Shown here: positions 10,094 to 19,756 of the stretch, piece by piece
How the letters are laid out: every line of letters starts with the position of its first letter
How positions within the stretch are numbered: the first letter of the stretch is position 1
From: Polaromonas sp.
Lineage (GTDB): Bacteria > Pseudomonadota > Gammaproteobacteria > Burkholderiales > Burkholderiaceae_C
Assembly (NCBI RefSeq): GCF_012927455.1
Contig: NZ_JABBPE010000006.1
Span: 1 to 64,000, forward strand
Length of the DNA stretch: 64,000 bases
Reading direction: 5' to 3'
The notes under the pieces: generated by a model
Seen by the model: the letters and a program-made list of their open reading frames with translations, nothing else
What the model was told of the DNA's origin: nothing
The model's database searches: none
Made by a program: the position numbers and the translations under genes

Positions 10094-10165
10094 TGCGCGA
10101 TGATTCCGCGCCAATTTCGCGAAAGCGACCCATGCAATGACCCCTAAAAACTCTGGTATCCCGAC

Positions 10166-11044
10166 ATGTTTGAACAACTAGGTCTCATCGGCTGCGGATT
10201 GATGGGTGGCTCTTTTGCGCTGGCGCTCAAACGCGCTGGTCTCGTCAAACGCGTCGTCGGCTACAGCAAGTCCCCCTCTACCACCGAGCGTGCCCGCCAG
10301 ATGGGTGTGATCGACGTGGCAGCACCTTCCGCCCTGCTGGCGGTTTCCGGGGCCGACATCGTCTTGCTGGCGATACCGGTATCGGCCACCGAAGCCACTT
10401 TCAAGGCGATCCGGCATCTGGTGGGGCCCAACACCTTGATCATGGACGTAGGCTCGACCAAACGTGATGTGGTGGATGCGGCGCGCCGTGTTCTGCGCGA
10501 CAACGTCGGCTCTTTCGTCCCTTGCCACCCCATCGCCGGTAAGGAGGTTTCCGGGGTCGAGTATGCCGACGCAGACCTGTACAGCGGCAAGCAGGTGATC
10601 CTGACGCCAATTGAGCGTACGTTCACCGTCCAGTTGCAAAAGGCCAGCGATATCTGGACCGCGCTGGGCAGCCATGTGGTGCAGATGTCGCCGCAGGCGC
10701 ACGATGCAGCTTACGCGGCGGTTAGCCATCTGCCCCATCTGATCGCTTTCGCCCTGATCAACGGCATTGCCGGTCAGGACCACGGCAAAGACTACATGGC
10801 GCTGGCAGGCCCCGGCTTTCGCGACTTCACCCGGATTGCGGCGAGCGACCCTAAAATGTGGCGTGACATCCTGATTGCCAACCGCGAAGAATTGCTGGAG
10901 CAGTCCAGAATCTTTCAGCGAACTCTGCAGTCCCTCGAATTGCTCATTTCCAGCAGCAGCGCTGATGCACTGGAAGACCAGATTGAGCTAGCCAGCGAAA
11001 CGCGTGCCAATTGGCGCCTCACCTCGCAAAAATTGCCCAAATAA
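10166..11044 (+). CDS. tyrA: Prephenate dehydrogenase
   Basis: This NAD(P)-dependent enzyme oxidises prephenate (or arogenate) toward tyrosine. The 292 residues start with the Rossmann motif GLIGCGLMGGS. They also contain DVGSTKRDVV, the active-site region PCHPIAGKEVSGVEYAD, and SHLPHLIAFAL. No chorismate mutase domain is attached, so it is the single-domain type. The gap of 72 bases after pheA is where some Burkholderiales carry hisC; nothing is there in this genome. It is followed by aroA-cmk after nine bases. Confidence 0.93.
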   Translation: MFEQLGLIGCGLMGGSFALALKRAGLVKRVVGYSKSPSTTERARQMGVIDVAAPSALLAVSGADIVLLAIPVSATEATFKAIRHLVGPNTLIMDVGSTKRDVVDAARRVLRDNVGSFVPCHPIAGKEVSGVEYADADLYSGKQVILTPIERTFTVQLQKASDIWTALGSHVVQMSPQAHDAAYAAVSHLPHLIAFALINGIAGQDHGKDYMALAGPGFRDFTRIAASDPKMWRDILIANREELLEQSRIFQRTLQSLELLISSSSADALEDQIELASETRANWRLTSQKLPK

Positions 11045-11053
11045 GCCCCGGTC

Positions 11054-13063
11054 ATGTTCGATATCGAGTACCTGGATATACCGCCGCTGGCCCGGGCGGC
11101 GGGCACGGTCCGCCTGCCCGGCTCCAAAAGCATTTCCAACCGTGTCCTTCTGCTGGCCGCCCTGAGCCAAGGGCAAACCACGGTGCATGACCTGCTGGCC
11201 TCCGACGATACCGCCGTCATGCTGGCTGCGCTCAGGCAGCTGGGTTGCACCGTGATGCAGGACGGGACGACTGCAGTCATCGACGGGCTGGCTGGCCGGC
11301 TGGTCCAGACCCAGGCCCGACTTTTCATGGGCAATGCCGGTACCGCCATGCGGCCGCTGACGGCGGCGTTGGCGCTGCTCGGCGGCGATTTTGAACTCTC
11401 AGGTGTTGCGCGCATGCACGAAAGACCGATTGGCGATCTGGTCGACGCGCTCAGGCAACTCGGTTGTTCGATTGATTACCTCGGCAATGAGGGCTTTCCG
11501 CCACTGCGCCTGCGACCCGGCTTGGGAGCCTTGAACTTGAAGGCGCCAATTCAGGTTCAAGGCGATGTTTCCAGCCAGTTTCTGACGGCCTTGCTGATGG
11601 CGCTGCCGCTGGTTGCCAGGCACGACATCCAGATTGAGGTGGTCGGCGAACTGATTTCACGGCCTTACATTGAAATCACGCTGAATCTGCTCAAGCGTTT
11701 CGGCATCCATGTTCAACGCCAGGGCTGGCAGCGTTTTACCATTCCGGCCGGCAGCCAGTACCAGTCGCCGGGTGACATTCATGTGGAAGGCGACGCCTCT
11801 TCTGCTAGCTATTTCATAGCGCTTGGCGCAATAGCAGAAAGCGCTGAAGGCCGAAATGGCATAGAAATTTTGGGGGTTGGCGATGCCTCCATCCAGGGCG
11901 ACATCCGATTTGTGGAAGCCGCCCGGATGATGGGCGCGCAGATCGACAGCACGCCGAATTCGCTGCGGATCTCGCGCGGTCAATCCGGCAAAGGGTGGCC
12001 GCTCAAGGCGATTGATCTGGACTGCAACCATATCCCCGACGCCGCGATGACGCTGGCCGTGATGGCGCTCTACGCCGATGGCACCTCCACGCTGCGCAAC
12101 ATCGCCAGCTGGCGCGTCAAGGAAACCGACCGCATTGCCGCGATGGCCTGCGAATTGCGCAAGCTGGGCGCGACGGTTGAGGAAGGCGTCGATTACCTCC
12201 AGATTACGCCGCCAATCCATCGAAAAGACTGGAAGGCAGCCGCCATCCACACCTACGACGACCACCGCATGGCCATGTGTTTTTCACTGGCCGTTTTCAA
12301 TCCGGCGCAACTGCCGATCAGAATTTTCGATCCCAAGTGCGTCGCCAAGACTTTCCCTGACTATTTCGAAACGTTGTTCTCCGTGGCCGAAACAGACACC
12401 GCCAACATTCCGGTGATCTGCATTGACGGTCCCACAGCCTCCGGCAAGGGAACGCTGGCAGCCCTGGTCGCGCGGCGGCTGGGCTACCACTTTGTCGATT
12501 CCGGCGCCATGTACCGCTTGAGCGCGTTTGCCGCGGCACGGGCCGGTGTGGCGCTGGACGACGCGGAAGGTGTGGCTCGGATTGCGCGCGCACTGCCCGT
12601 CCGATTTCAGGACGACCGGATTTTTCTGGGCGGCGAGGATGTGTCAGCGGACATCCGCACGGAAGAAGCCGGCATGGCCGCCTCCAAAGTTTCGGCTCAC
12701 AGCCAGGTTCGCTCAGCTCTGATCGCACTGCAGCACAGCTTTCGTAAGTTGCCCGGCCTGGTAGCCGACGGGCGCGACATGGGCACCGTCATTTTCCCCG
12801 ACGCCGCACTCAAAATCTACCTGACTGCAAGCGCCCGGCACCGTGCCGAACGCCGGCATAAGCAATTGATTTCAAAGGGAATTCCGTCTACAATAGCGGC
12901 CATTCAGCAGGATTTGGAGGCCAGAGACGCCAGGGACATGTCCCGGCCAGTCGCCCCTTTAAAGCCTGCTGATGATGCCCGGTTGCTGGACAACTCTGAG
13001 TTGTCGATTGAAAAATCGACAGATTTGGTGATTGACTGGTGGCAGGACGCCCGGCCCTTCTGA
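11054..13063 (+). CDS. aroA: Fused EPSP synthase and cytidylate kinase
   Basis: Two enzymes are joined in one 669-residue chain with no stop or frameshift. Residues 1-445 are 3-phosphoshikimate 1-carboxyvinyltransferase of the shikimate pathway, with [10 protein letters not shown] (K25), [10 protein letters not shown] (G96, T97) and DDHRM (from D402). Residues 453-669 are cytidylate kinase, with the P-loop GPTASGKGT at 459-467 and the Cmk signatures DSGAMYR and DGRDMGT. The glyphosate-site residues are of the sensitive type. The fusion is known in Comamonadaceae. It ends 169 bases before rpsA. Codons at 11804-11820 resemble the local palindromic repeat. Confidence 0.95.
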   Translation: MFDIEYLDIPPLARAAGTVRLPGSKSISNRVLLLAALSQGQTTVHDLLASDDTAVMLAALRQLGCTVMQDGTTAVIDGLAGRLVQTQARLFMGNAGTAMRPLTAALALLGGDFELSGVARMHERPIGDLVDALRQLGCSIDYLGNEGFPPLRLRPGLGALNLKAPIQVQGDVSSQFLTALLMALPLVARHDIQIEVVGELISRPYIEITLNLLKRFGIHVQRQGWQRFTIPAGSQYQSPGDIHVEGDASSASYFIALGAIAESAEGRNGIEILGVGDASIQGDIRFVEAARMMGAQIDSTPNSLRISRGQSGKGWPLKAIDLDCNHIPDAAMTLAVMALYADGTSTLRNIASWRVKETDRIAAMACELRKLGATVEEGVDYLQITPPIHRKDWKAAAIHTYDDHRMAMCFSLAVFNPAQLPIRIFDPKCVAKTFPDYFETLFSVAETDTANIPVICIDGPTASGKGTLAALVARRLGYHFVDSGAMYRLSAFAAARAGVALDDAEGVARIARALPVRFQDDRIFLGGEDVSADIRTEEAGMAASKVSAHSQVRSALIALQHSFRKLPGLVADGRDMGTVIFPDAALKIYLTASARHRAERRHKQLISKGIPSTIAAIQQDLEARDARDMSRPVAPLKPADDARLLDNSELSIEKSTDLVIDWWQDARPF

Positions 13064-13166
13064 TCCTAGGTGCGCACCTTTCTTTTGGTGCGCTTGGGTC
13101 AGCAGAAACCCTCACGTAACTCGCGGTTTTACAACTCGTTTGACCGCACAAACCACACCAAACCGC

Positions 13167-13193
13167 CGCAAGCAGCTATAAAAACAATAGCAA
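13167..13193 (+). repeat. GCTAT-N7-ATAGC repeat copy 1 (rpsA leader)
   Basis: Perfect core at 13175-13191 preceded by GCAAGCA, about 40 bases before the rpsA start. It would form a small hairpin in the mRNA leader. Only the core palindrome is present; the second GGGC...GCCC palindrome is missing. Confidence 0.8.
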
Positions 13194-13232
13194 TTTCGCT
13201 ATTGGAATCCTGTTCTGTGGATTAGGAAAATC

Positions 13233-14921
13233 ATGTCTGAATCTTTTGCCGACCTGTTTAACGAATCGCTACAACGCTCTGAAATGCGTACCGGTGAGGT
13301 CATCACCGCCGAAGTAGTGCGCATCGACCACAACCATGTGGTCGTCAATGCCGGACTCAAATCCGAGGCTTATGTCCCCCTCGAAGAATTCAAAAACGAC
13401 CAGGGCGAGCTCGAAGTCCAGGTCGGAGACTTTGTCTCCGTGGCCATCGACTCCGTCGAAAATGGCTATGGCGACACTCTGCTGAGCCGCGACAAGGCCA
13501 AACGCCTGGCATCGTGGATGAGCCTGGAAAAAGCCCTGGAATCCGGCGAATTCGTCACCGGCCAGACCAGCGGTAAGGTCAAGGGCGGCCTGACCGTTCT
13601 GGTCAACGGCATCCGCGCTTTCCTGCCCGGTTCGCTGATCGACACGCGCCCCATCAAGGACTTGTCTCCGTACGAGAACAAGACCATGGAATTCAAGGTC
13701 ATCAAGCTCGACCGCAAGCGCAACAACGTCGTGCTGTCACGCCGCGCAGTGGTCGAAGCCAGCATGGGCGAAGAACGCGCCAAGCTGATGGAAACCCTGA
13801 AAGAAGGCTCTGCGGTCAAGGGCATCGTCAAGAACATTACCGAATACGGTGCCTTCGTTGACCTGGGCGGCATTGACGGCTTGCTGCACATCACCGACAT
13901 GGCGTGGCGCCGCGTGCGTCACCCAAGCGAAGTGGTGACGGCTGGTCAGGAAATCATTGCCAAGATCCTCAAGTTCGACACCGAGAAAAATCGCGTGTCG
14001 CTCGGTCTGAAGCAGATGGGCGACGACCCATGGATGGGCGTAAACCGCCGCTACCCGCAAAGCACCCGGCTGTTTGGCAAGATCACCAACATTGCCGATT
14101 ACGGCGCATTTGTCGAACTCGAGCCAGGCATTGAAGGCCTCGTCCACGTGTCAGAAATGGACTGGACCAACAAGAACGTGGCACCGAGCAAGCTCGTGGC
14201 CCTGGGCGATGAAGTTGAAGTCATGGTTCTGGAAATTGACGAAGACAAGCGCCGTATCAGCCTGGGCATGAAACAGTGCAAGGCCAACCCATGGCAAGAG
14301 TTTGCTCAGGAAACCAAACGCGGCGATCGCGTCAAGGGCCCGATCAAGTCGATCACCGACTTCGGCGTCTTCGTCGGTCTGGCTGCCGGCATCGACGGTC
14401 TGGTGCACCTGTCTGACCTGTCCTGGAACGAAGCCGGCGAAGCCGCGGTTCGTAACTACAAAAAGGGCCAGGAAGTTGAAGCCATCGTGCTGGCTGTCGA
14501 CGTCGACCGCGAGCGTATCTCGCTGGGCATCAAGCAGCTCGATTCCGACCCGTTCACCACCTTCGTGTCGATCAACGACAAAGGCGCGATTGTGACCGGC
14601 AAGGTCAAGACGGTTGACGCCAAAGGCGCCGAGATTGATCTGGGCGAAGACATCATTGGCTACCTGCGGGCCAGCGAAATCAGCCGTGACCGCGTCGAAG
14701 ACGCGCGCAACGTGCTGAAAGAAGGCGACGAAGTCTCTGCAGTCGTGGTGAACGTGGATCGCAAGACCCGCAACATCCAGCTGTCGGTCAAGGCCAAGGA
14801 CAATGCTGACCAGCAGGAAGCCATGACCAACCTGAGCCAGCAATCATCGCGTGAAAGCGCCGGTCTGACCAGCCTGGGCGCCCTGTTGCGTGCCAAGCTG
14901 GACAGCAACGAAACTAAATAG
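13233..14921 (+). CDS. rpsA: 30S ribosomal protein S1
   Basis: S1 binds mRNA leaders and helps the 30S subunit start translation. The 562 residues contain six S1 (OB-fold) repeats. Their cores are visible as VIRGxVxxI-like strands, for example [39 protein letters not shown] and [18 protein letters not shown]. The first two repeats are the degenerate, ribosome-binding pair. The ATG follows the sequence TAGGAAAATC. Placement between cmk and ihfB is typical of proteobacteria. Codon use is strongly biased, as expected for a highly expressed gene. Confidence 0.97.
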   Translation: MSESFADLFNESLQRSEMRTGEVITAEVVRIDHNHVVVNAGLKSEAYVPLEEFKNDQGELEVQVGDFVSVAIDSVENGYGDTLLSRDKAKRLASWMSLEKALESGEFVTGQTSGKVKGGLTVLVNGIRAFLPGSLIDTRPIKDLSPYENKTMEFKVIKLDRKRNNVVLSRRAVVEASMGEERAKLMETLKEGSAVKGIVKNITEYGAFVDLGGIDGLLHITDMAWRRVRHPSEVVTAGQEIIAKILKFDTEKNRVSLGLKQMGDDPWMGVNRRYPQSTRLFGKITNIADYGAFVELEPGIEGLVHVSEMDWTNKNVAPSKLVALGDEVEVMVLEIDEDKRRISLGMKQCKANPWQEFAQETKRGDRVKGPIKSITDFGVFVGLAAGIDGLVHLSDLSWNEAGEAAVRNYKKGQEVEAIVLAVDVDRERISLGIKQLDSDPFTTFVSINDKGAIVTGKVKTVDAKGAEIDLGEDIIGYLRASEISRDRVEDARNVLKEGDEVSAVVVNVDRKTRNIQLSVKAKDNADQQEAMTNLSQQSSRESAGLTSLGALLRAKLDSNETK

Positions 14922-14928
14922 CCTTGCT

Positions 14929-14972
14929 GGCCAGAGCACGCGACGCAGCGACGCTGCCTGCGTGCTCTGGCC
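14929..14972 (+). terminator. Strong stem-loop after rpsA
   Basis: A perfect 12-base stem, GGCCAGAGCACG with its complement, starts seven bases after the rpsA stop. No clear T run follows, so it may be a weak terminator or an mRNA-stabilising or processing hairpin between rpsA and ihfB. Confidence 0.6.
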
Positions 14973-14996
14973 CCAACAAGCTAGTCTTATTTCTTC

Positions 14997-15311
14997 ATGA
15001 CCCGCAGCGATTTAGTTGAAGAACTGGCAGCCCGATTCAGCCAGCTGACGCACCGCGATGCCGAATATGCCGTCAAAACCATTCTTGATGCCATGAGCGA
15101 CGCGCTGGTGCGCGGCCACCGGACTGAAATCCGGGGTTTTGGCAGTTTCTCCATCAACCGGCGTCCGCCCCGCATGGGCCGCAACCCGCGCTCTGGGGAA
15201 AGTGTCGCCATTCCTGAAAAACGGGTGCCGCATTTCAAGCCAGGCAAGGCCTTGCGTGAAGCCGTCGATGCACGCACCGAGGAATTGCTGGCGCGCACGT
15301 CTGTCCCATAA
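14997..15311 (+). CDS. ihfB: Integration host factor subunit beta
   Basis: IHF is a dimeric protein that bends DNA sharply at specific sites for transcription, replication and recombination. The 104 residues have the HU/IHF fold, with the N-terminal helices [14 protein letters not shown] and the DNA-contacting arm [18 protein letters not shown]. The beta-subunit assignment rests on its position after rpsA and the start MTRSDL. The C-terminus is about ten residues longer than in E. coli. Confidence 0.95.
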   Translation: MTRSDLVEELAARFSQLTHRDAEYAVKTILDAMSDALVRGHRTEIRGFGSFSINRRPPRMGRNPRSGESVAIPEKRVPHFKPGKALREAVDARTEELLARTSVP

Positions 15312-15378
15312 GGTCTCTCACGGGTGCTTTGCTTAAGTGGGCTGGCTACAATCGCCAGACTACGAGAAGGATCGCCAA

Positions 15379-15675
15379 GTGAAATACCTGATGTGGCTGC
15401 TCAAGGCAGCCATTTTTTTTACGCTGTTTGCTTTTGCACTGAATAACCAACAGACGGTAGCGGTGAAGTTCTTTTTTGGCACCTTGTGGCAGGCCCCGCT
15501 GGTGCTGGTGGTGTTGGCCGCCTTCGCCTTCGGACTCGCTCTCGGAGTGCTGCTGATGATGCCGCGCTGGTGGAAAAAGCGCAAAGCGGCGCGCCGCCAC
15601 CCGGCAGACGCTTCGGCGTTCGGCAGCAGCAAAAGCGTGACTGACAACCCGTCGACCTACCACCATGGACTTTGA
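15379..15675 (+). CDS. lapA: LapA domain (DUF1049) inner membrane protein
   Basis: In E. coli LapA works with LapB at the inner membrane in control of lipopolysaccharide synthesis. The 98-residue protein has two membrane segments, at about residues 5-23 (LLKAAIFFTLFAFALN) and 36-60 (APLVLVVLAAFAFGLALGVL), joined by the family motif NNQQTVAVKFFFGT. A positive cytoplasmic tail follows. I chose the GTG start because AAGGA lies eight bases before it and the family begins near KYLMWLLK; an in-frame GTG 42 bases upstream has no such site. The 3' end overlaps lapB by 11 bases. Confidence 0.87.
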   Translation: MKYLMWLLKAAIFFTLFAFALNNQQTVAVKFFFGTLWQAPLVLVVLAAFAFGLALGVLLMMPRWWKKRKAARRHPADASAFGSSKSVTDNPSTYHHGL

Positions 15676-16810
15676 TTTCACCTGGGTGTTGCTCGGGTTT
15701 CCGGTCGCCTTCACGCTGGGCTGGCTGGCTTCGCGGCTGGACCTGCGGCAGTTGCGCATTGAAAACCGGCAGGCGCCCAAGGCTTACTTCAAGGGCCTGA
15801 ACTTCTTGCTGAACGAACAGCAGGACCAGGCTATCGATGCCTTCATCGAAGCCGTGCAGAACGACCCCGAAACCTCCGAACTGCATTTTGCCCTGGGTAA
15901 CCTGTTTCGCCGCCGTGGCGAGTACGAGCGCGCCGTGCGCGTGCACGAACACCTGCTGTCGCGCGGCGACCTGACGCAGCCTGAACGCGACCGTGCGCAG
16001 CATGCGCTGGCGCTTGATTTCCTGAAAGCCGGTCTGCTCGACCGCGCTGAAACCGCACTGCGCAAGCTCGAACACACGCCATTTGAAGAAGAGGCCCGGC
16101 TCGCGCTGCTGTCGATTTATGAGCGCTCCAGCGACTGGGCCAATGCCACGGAAATTGCCGCCAGGCTGGGCAGTTCCAGCCGCGGCAGTTTCAGCACCCG
16201 GCAGTCGCACTACCTGTGTGAGCAAGCCGCCGCCGCCGCCGCCGCAGGCGATACCGGCAAGGCCTTGAGCACGCTGCACGAAGCGGTGGCCCTGGCGCCC
16301 GCCTCCAGTCGTCCGCTGATTGATCTGGCCAAGCTGCAAAACCAGCTGGGCCAGCCGCAGGACGCGCTGCAGACCCTGCTCAAGCTTGAGCAGACCGCCC
16401 CGCAGGGCTTGCCGCTGGCAGCTGGCCTGCTCGCCAACATCGCCCTCGCCAGCGGGCAGCAGCCGGCCGCGCTGGCGCTGCTGCAGGCCAGCTATGCCCA
16501 AGCACCGTCCATCGATGTGATCGAGGCCATCGTCAAGCTTGAAAAAGACCCGGCCATGGCGCGCCACTGGTATGTGCAGCACCTGGAGCACCAGTCGTCG
16601 CTGGTGGCCGCCAGCAAATGGGTGGCTGGCGAAAAGCTCGAAGATGAACACCACCACGCGTTGGTGCAGCGCGCGCTGGACCAGGCCACCAAACCGCTGC
16701 TACGCTACCGCTGCGCAGCCTGCGGCTTTGAAGCCACCCAGCATTTCTGGCACTGTCCCGGCTGCCAGGCCTGGGACAGCTACCCAACCCGCCGCATTGA
16801 AGAACTTTGA
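15665..16810 (+). CDS. lapB: LPS assembly regulator LapB (YciM), TPR protein
   Basis: LapB helps FtsH degrade LpxC and so balances lipopolysaccharide with phospholipid. The 381 residues begin with one membrane anchor (WVLLGFPVAFTLGWLASRL). Tandem TPR helices fill about residues 35-340, for example AIDAFIEAVQNDPETSELHFALG. The end is a rubredoxin-type metal site with C-x2-C twice, in CAACGF and CPGCQAW. Length and order match E. coli YciM. The gene overlaps lapA, so the two are translationally coupled, and rfaE follows after four bases. Confidence 0.95.
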   Translation: MDFDFTWVLLGFPVAFTLGWLASRLDLRQLRIENRQAPKAYFKGLNFLLNEQQDQAIDAFIEAVQNDPETSELHFALGNLFRRRGEYERAVRVHEHLLSRGDLTQPERDRAQHALALDFLKAGLLDRAETALRKLEHTPFEEEARLALLSIYERSSDWANATEIAARLGSSSRGSFSTRQSHYLCEQAAAAAAAGDTGKALSTLHEAVALAPASSRPLIDLAKLQNQLGQPQDALQTLLKLEQTAPQGLPLAAGLLANIALASGQQPAALALLQASYAQAPSIDVIEAIVKLEKDPAMARHWYVQHLEHQSSLVAASKWVAGEKLEDEHHHALVQRALDQATKPLLRYRCAACGFEATQHFWHCPGCQAWDSYPTRRIEEL

Positions 16811-16814
16811 CACC

Positions 16815-17756
16815 ATGACCCTGCAACTGACGCCAGAAAAAATCTCCTCGGCCCGCGTGCTGGTCGTCGGCGACACCATGCTGGACCGCTACTGGTATGG
16901 CGCGGTCGACCGCATCTCGCCCGAAGCGCCGGTACCCGTGGTTCGCGTCACGCGCACCGAAGAACGCATTGGCGCCGCCGCCAACGTCGCCTACAACATC
17001 GTGACTCTGGGCGCCCAGGCCTCACTGCTAAGCGTAGTGGGCGACGATGAAGCCGGCCACCAGCTTGAATCCATGGTCGCCCAAACCGGCATCACGCCTT
17101 ACTTTGGCCGCGACCCGCAACTCAAAACCACCGTCAAGCTGCGCGTCATTGGGCGCCAGCAGCAATTGCTGCGCCTGGATTTTGAGAACACGCCGGAAAC
17201 CGAGGTGCTGGCGTCGCAGTCCGCCATCTTCGAAACCCTGTACGCGCAGCACCACGCGGTGCTGTTCTCCGACTATGGCAAGGGCGGCCTGGCGGACATT
17301 GGCGCCATGATTGCCCAGGCACGCGCTGCCGGAAAAGTGGTGCTGGTCGACCCCAAAGGCGCGGACTACGCACGCTACAAAAACGCGAGCGTGCTCACCC
17401 CCAACCGCACCGAACTAGAGCACCTCATCGGGCACTGGCGTGATGAAGCCGATTTGCACGTCAAGGCGCATAACCTGCGCAACACACTGGGCCTGCAGGC
17501 CCTGCTGCTGACGCGCAGCGAAGAAGGCATGACGCTGTTTGACGCAGCCGGCGCGCTGCACGTACCGGCTGTGGCGCGCGAGGTGTTCGACGTCACTGGC
17601 GCCGGCGACACCGTGATTGCCACGCTGGCCGCCATGGCCGCCACCGGCATGAGCCTGCGGGAAGCGGTGCCAATTGCCAACCGCGCCGGTGGCATTGTGG
17701 TCGGCAAGTTCGGTACCGCCACCGTCAGCTACAACGAACTGTTCGCCGACCGTTAA
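16815..17756 (+). CDS. rfaE1: D-glycero-beta-D-manno-heptose-7-phosphate kinase (RfaE domain I)
   Basis: This ribokinase-family enzyme phosphorylates heptose-7-phosphate at C1 in the ADP-heptose pathway for LPS core. The 313 residues cover only the kinase half of the HldE protein; the cytidylyl-type adenylyltransferase half is absent, so a separate gene must supply it. Motifs are GDTMLDRYWYG near the start, the sugar-binding GAAANVAYN, and the catalytic DVTGAGDT near residue 257. The ATG at MTLQLTPEK fits the family. hldD follows after 63 bases. Confidence 0.93.
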   Translation: MTLQLTPEKISSARVLVVGDTMLDRYWYGAVDRISPEAPVPVVRVTRTEERIGAAANVAYNIVTLGAQASLLSVVGDDEAGHQLESMVAQTGITPYFGRDPQLKTTVKLRVIGRQQQLLRLDFENTPETEVLASQSAIFETLYAQHHAVLFSDYGKGGLADIGAMIAQARAAGKVVLVDPKGADYARYKNASVLTPNRTELEHLIGHWRDEADLHVKAHNLRNTLGLQALLLTRSEEGMTLFDAAGALHVPAVAREVFDVTGAGDTVIATLAAMAATGMSLREAVPIANRAGGIVVGKFGTATVSYNELFADR

Positions 17757-17819
17757 ATCCACCAGTTAAACCCGCCAGCGCACAGCCAGCCGCTGCACAT
17801 CGAACCCGAGGAATTCCCC

Positions 17820-18827
17820 ATGAAAATCGTAGTCACCGGCGCCGCCGGCTTCATAGGCAGCAATATTGTCAAAGGGCTCAACGCCCGCGGTATTGACGAC
17901 ATCATCGCCGTCGATGACCTGCGCGACGGCGACAAATTCCGCAATCTGGCCGATCTGCAAATTGCTGACTACGTCGATGTCGATGACTTTTACGAGCTGT
18001 TTGCCGAAGCCGCTTTTGGCCAGGTCGAAGCGGTGTTTCATGAGGGCGCCTGCAGCGACACCATGGAGCTGGACGGCAAATACATGATGGACAACAACTA
18101 CGCCTTGTCCTGCGAGCTGTTCCAGGCCTGCCAGGAACAGGGCAGCCGGCTGCTGTACGCCTCGTCGGCTGCCACCTACGGCGGCTCCGACAGCTTTCGA
18201 GAGGTCCCCGAATTTGAGAAGCCGCTCAATGTTTACGGCTACTCCAAGCTGCTGTTTGACCAGCGGCTGCGCCGCGAGCTCGGCGCGAAGTTCGAAAACA
18301 CCGGCACGCAGGTGGCCGGCTTCCGCTATTTCAACGTCTATGGCCCGCGTGAGCAGCACAAGGGCCGCATGGCCAGCGTGGCGTTTCACCAGTTCAACCA
18401 ATTTCAGACGGAAGGCAAGGTCAAGCTGTTCGGCGATTACGGCGGCTACAGCGCCGGCGGCCAGATGCGCGATTTTGTCTTCATTGACGATGTGGTGGCG
18501 GTCAACCTGTGGTTTTTCGACCACCCGCAAGCCTCGGGTATTTTCAACCTGGGCACCGGGCAGGCGCAGCCTTTCAACGACATCGCGCTCACGGTGGTCA
18601 ACAGCTTGCGCCAGTTGCAGGTGCCGGCGCTGGCGCCGCTCAGTCTGGAAGAAGCCACGCGCGGCGGCCTGATCGACTACGTACCGTTTCCCGAAGCGCT
18701 GGTCGGAAAGTACCAGTGCCATACCCAGGCCGACCTGACAGCCCTGCGCGCGGCGGGCTGCACGCATCTGTTTGCAAATGTACAAAACGGCGTGGCCTCC
18801 TACATGAACAGCCTGCGCAAACCGTAG
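17820..18827 (+). CDS. hldD: ADP-L-glycero-D-manno-heptose 6-epimerase
   Basis: HldD inverts C6 of ADP-heptose, the last step of the LPS-core heptose donor pathway. The 335 residues show the extended short-chain dehydrogenase fold, with the NADP-binding motif GAAGFIGSN at about residues 7-15. The catalytic Y-x3-K is in [10 protein letters not shown]. The [17 protein letters not shown] stretch is specific to HldD. GAGGA lies eight bases before the ATG. Its neighbours rfaE1 and lapB are part of the same envelope programme. Confidence 0.96.
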   Translation: MKIVVTGAAGFIGSNIVKGLNARGIDDIIAVDDLRDGDKFRNLADLQIADYVDVDDFYELFAEAAFGQVEAVFHEGACSDTMELDGKYMMDNNYALSCELFQACQEQGSRLLYASSAATYGGSDSFREVPEFEKPLNVYGYSKLLFDQRLRRELGAKFENTGTQVAGFRYFNVYGPREQHKGRMASVAFHQFNQFQTEGKVKLFGDYGGYSAGGQMRDFVFIDDVVAVNLWFFDHPQASGIFNLGTGQAQPFNDIALTVVNSLRQLQVPALAPLSLEEATRGGLIDYVPFPEALVGKYQCHTQADLTALRAAGCTHLFANVQNGVASYMNSLRKP

Positions 18828-18961
18828 GTCAGGATTTTCTCTTTGCAAAAGCCGCCAGGCAGGTCAACCTTGGCGGAAACCCGCCCGTTAAGCAGATTCA
18901 CATCCGCCATGCGGGGTGATCCACCTGGTTTTTCAACCCTGATATTTTGAGGAGTCCTCCT

Positions 18962-19435
18962 ATGTTCAAGAAATTGCTGGCATTTTTCGCCGCCATGTCT
19001 CTCGTCGCGGCATTTGCCGCGGTCGATGTCAACAAAGCCAGTGAAGCCGAACTCGACGGCCTCAAGGGTATAGGTCCCGTGACCACCAAGCTGATTGTTT
19101 CCGAGCGCAAAAAAGGCGAGTTCAAGAACTGGGAAGATTTTGTCACCCGCGTCAAAGGTGTGGGTGATAAAAATGCCGCGAAGTTCTCCGCCGAAGGCCT
19201 GACAGTCGGTGGCGCCAGCTACCCCGGCGCCGCCGCTAAGCCAGCCAAGGCCGACAAGCCCGTGACCGAGAAAGTCAAGGATGCCGCAGTCAGCGCCAAG
19301 GACTCTGTCAAGGAAACCGCCAAGGACGCCAAAGCCGCTGTCATGCCAAAAAGCGACAGCAAAGCCAAGGCCGAAGTGAAAGCCGATGCCAAGGCCGATG
19401 CCGCCAAACCTGCCGCCAGCGCCGCCAAGAAATAA
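18962..19435 (+). CDS. Secreted helix-hairpin-helix (ComEA-like) protein with Ala/Lys tail
   Basis: It is a likely periplasmic DNA-binding protein. Residues 1-20 are a signal peptide (FKKLLAFFAAMSLVAAFA). Residues 21-82 are a ComEA-type double helix-hairpin-helix domain with VNKASEAELDGLKGIGPVTT and RVKGVGDKNAAKF. Residues 95-157 are low-complexity Ala/Lys/Asp repeats, as in histone-like tails, which could add unspecific DNA contact. AGGAGTCCTCC stands right before the ATG, and that site is itself partly self-complementary. An ATG 15 bases upstream is less likely. ComEA proteins act in DNA uptake, but a role here is not shown. Confidence 0.82.
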   Translation: MFKKLLAFFAAMSLVAAFAAVDVNKASEAELDGLKGIGPVTTKLIVSERKKGEFKNWEDFVTRVKGVGDKNAAKFSAEGLTVGGASYPGAAAKPAKADKPVTEKVKDAAVSAKDSVKETAKDAKAAVMPKSDSKAKAEVKADAKADAAKPAASAAKK

Positions 19436-19453
19436 TTCCGGCCTGCGTTCAGC

Positions 19454-19480
19454 AAAAAACCCGCCATTGGCGGGTTTTTT
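19454..19480 (+). terminator. Intrinsic terminator of the envelope block
   Basis: The stem AAACCCGCC with loop ATT and a following run of six T is 19 bases after the helix-hairpin-helix stop. The flanking A run means it can also act on the minus strand. Confidence 0.9.
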
Positions 19481-19496
19481 CATACCTTTTCGGCCT

Positions 19497-19545
19497 TCAA
19501 CCCTTATAAATAGGGCGTAAGCAGCTATTAATTAAATAGCAAAAA
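19497..19545 (+). repeat. GCTAT-N7-ATAGC repeat copy 2
   Basis: Perfect core at 19524-19540, preceded by CCCTTATAAATAGGGCGTAAGCA, which forms the second palindrome of the full repeat. Confidence 0.85.
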
Positions 19546-19664
19546 CCGCACTGAGCTTTCAGCGCTGGGGACGCCGGATCAGTCCGGGCAACCGACCCGG
19601 CGACGCTTATCGGCCAGACAACGGGAGCGTCGGGTACCGCGGCGCCCCCCGGATCGCTCCTGAT

Positions 19665-19711
19665 TTAATAGCTACCTGCACCCGTCTTTATTGGGCTAGC
19701 GCCCTATTTCG
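19665..19711 (-). repeat. GCTAT-N7-ATAGC repeat copy 3, degraded
   Basis: The half core AATAGCTACCTGC is followed by ACCCGTCTTTATTGGGCTAGCGCC. It matches the ATAGCT-CTTGCGCCC...GGGCTA part of complete copies, but the GCTAT half is lost. Confidence 0.65.
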
Positions 19712-19756
19712 TTCGGGAATTGCGGCGCGGCGGGTTCGACGCAGGCTCACGCAGGC

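Larger units (their letters stand above)
19481..19756. other. Gene-free spacer with two repeat copies
   Basis: I see no gene. One full repeat copy and one degraded copy (listed separately) flank a GC-rich stretch between about 19550 and 19660. That stretch holds short inverted pieces (GACGCCGGATC, GGATCGCTCC). The spacer separates two convergent transcripts. Confidence 0.6.

Noticed and set aside
11804..11820. Repeat copy inside aroA as a listed repeat
   Set aside because: The residues it encodes are conserved in all EPSP synthases, so the match may be chance; kept only as a low-interest observation.
15419..16657. Long open frame of 412 codons on the minus strand
   Set aside because: It is antisense to lapA and lapB, both clear family members. 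The translation has no domain and is a by-product of high GC content.
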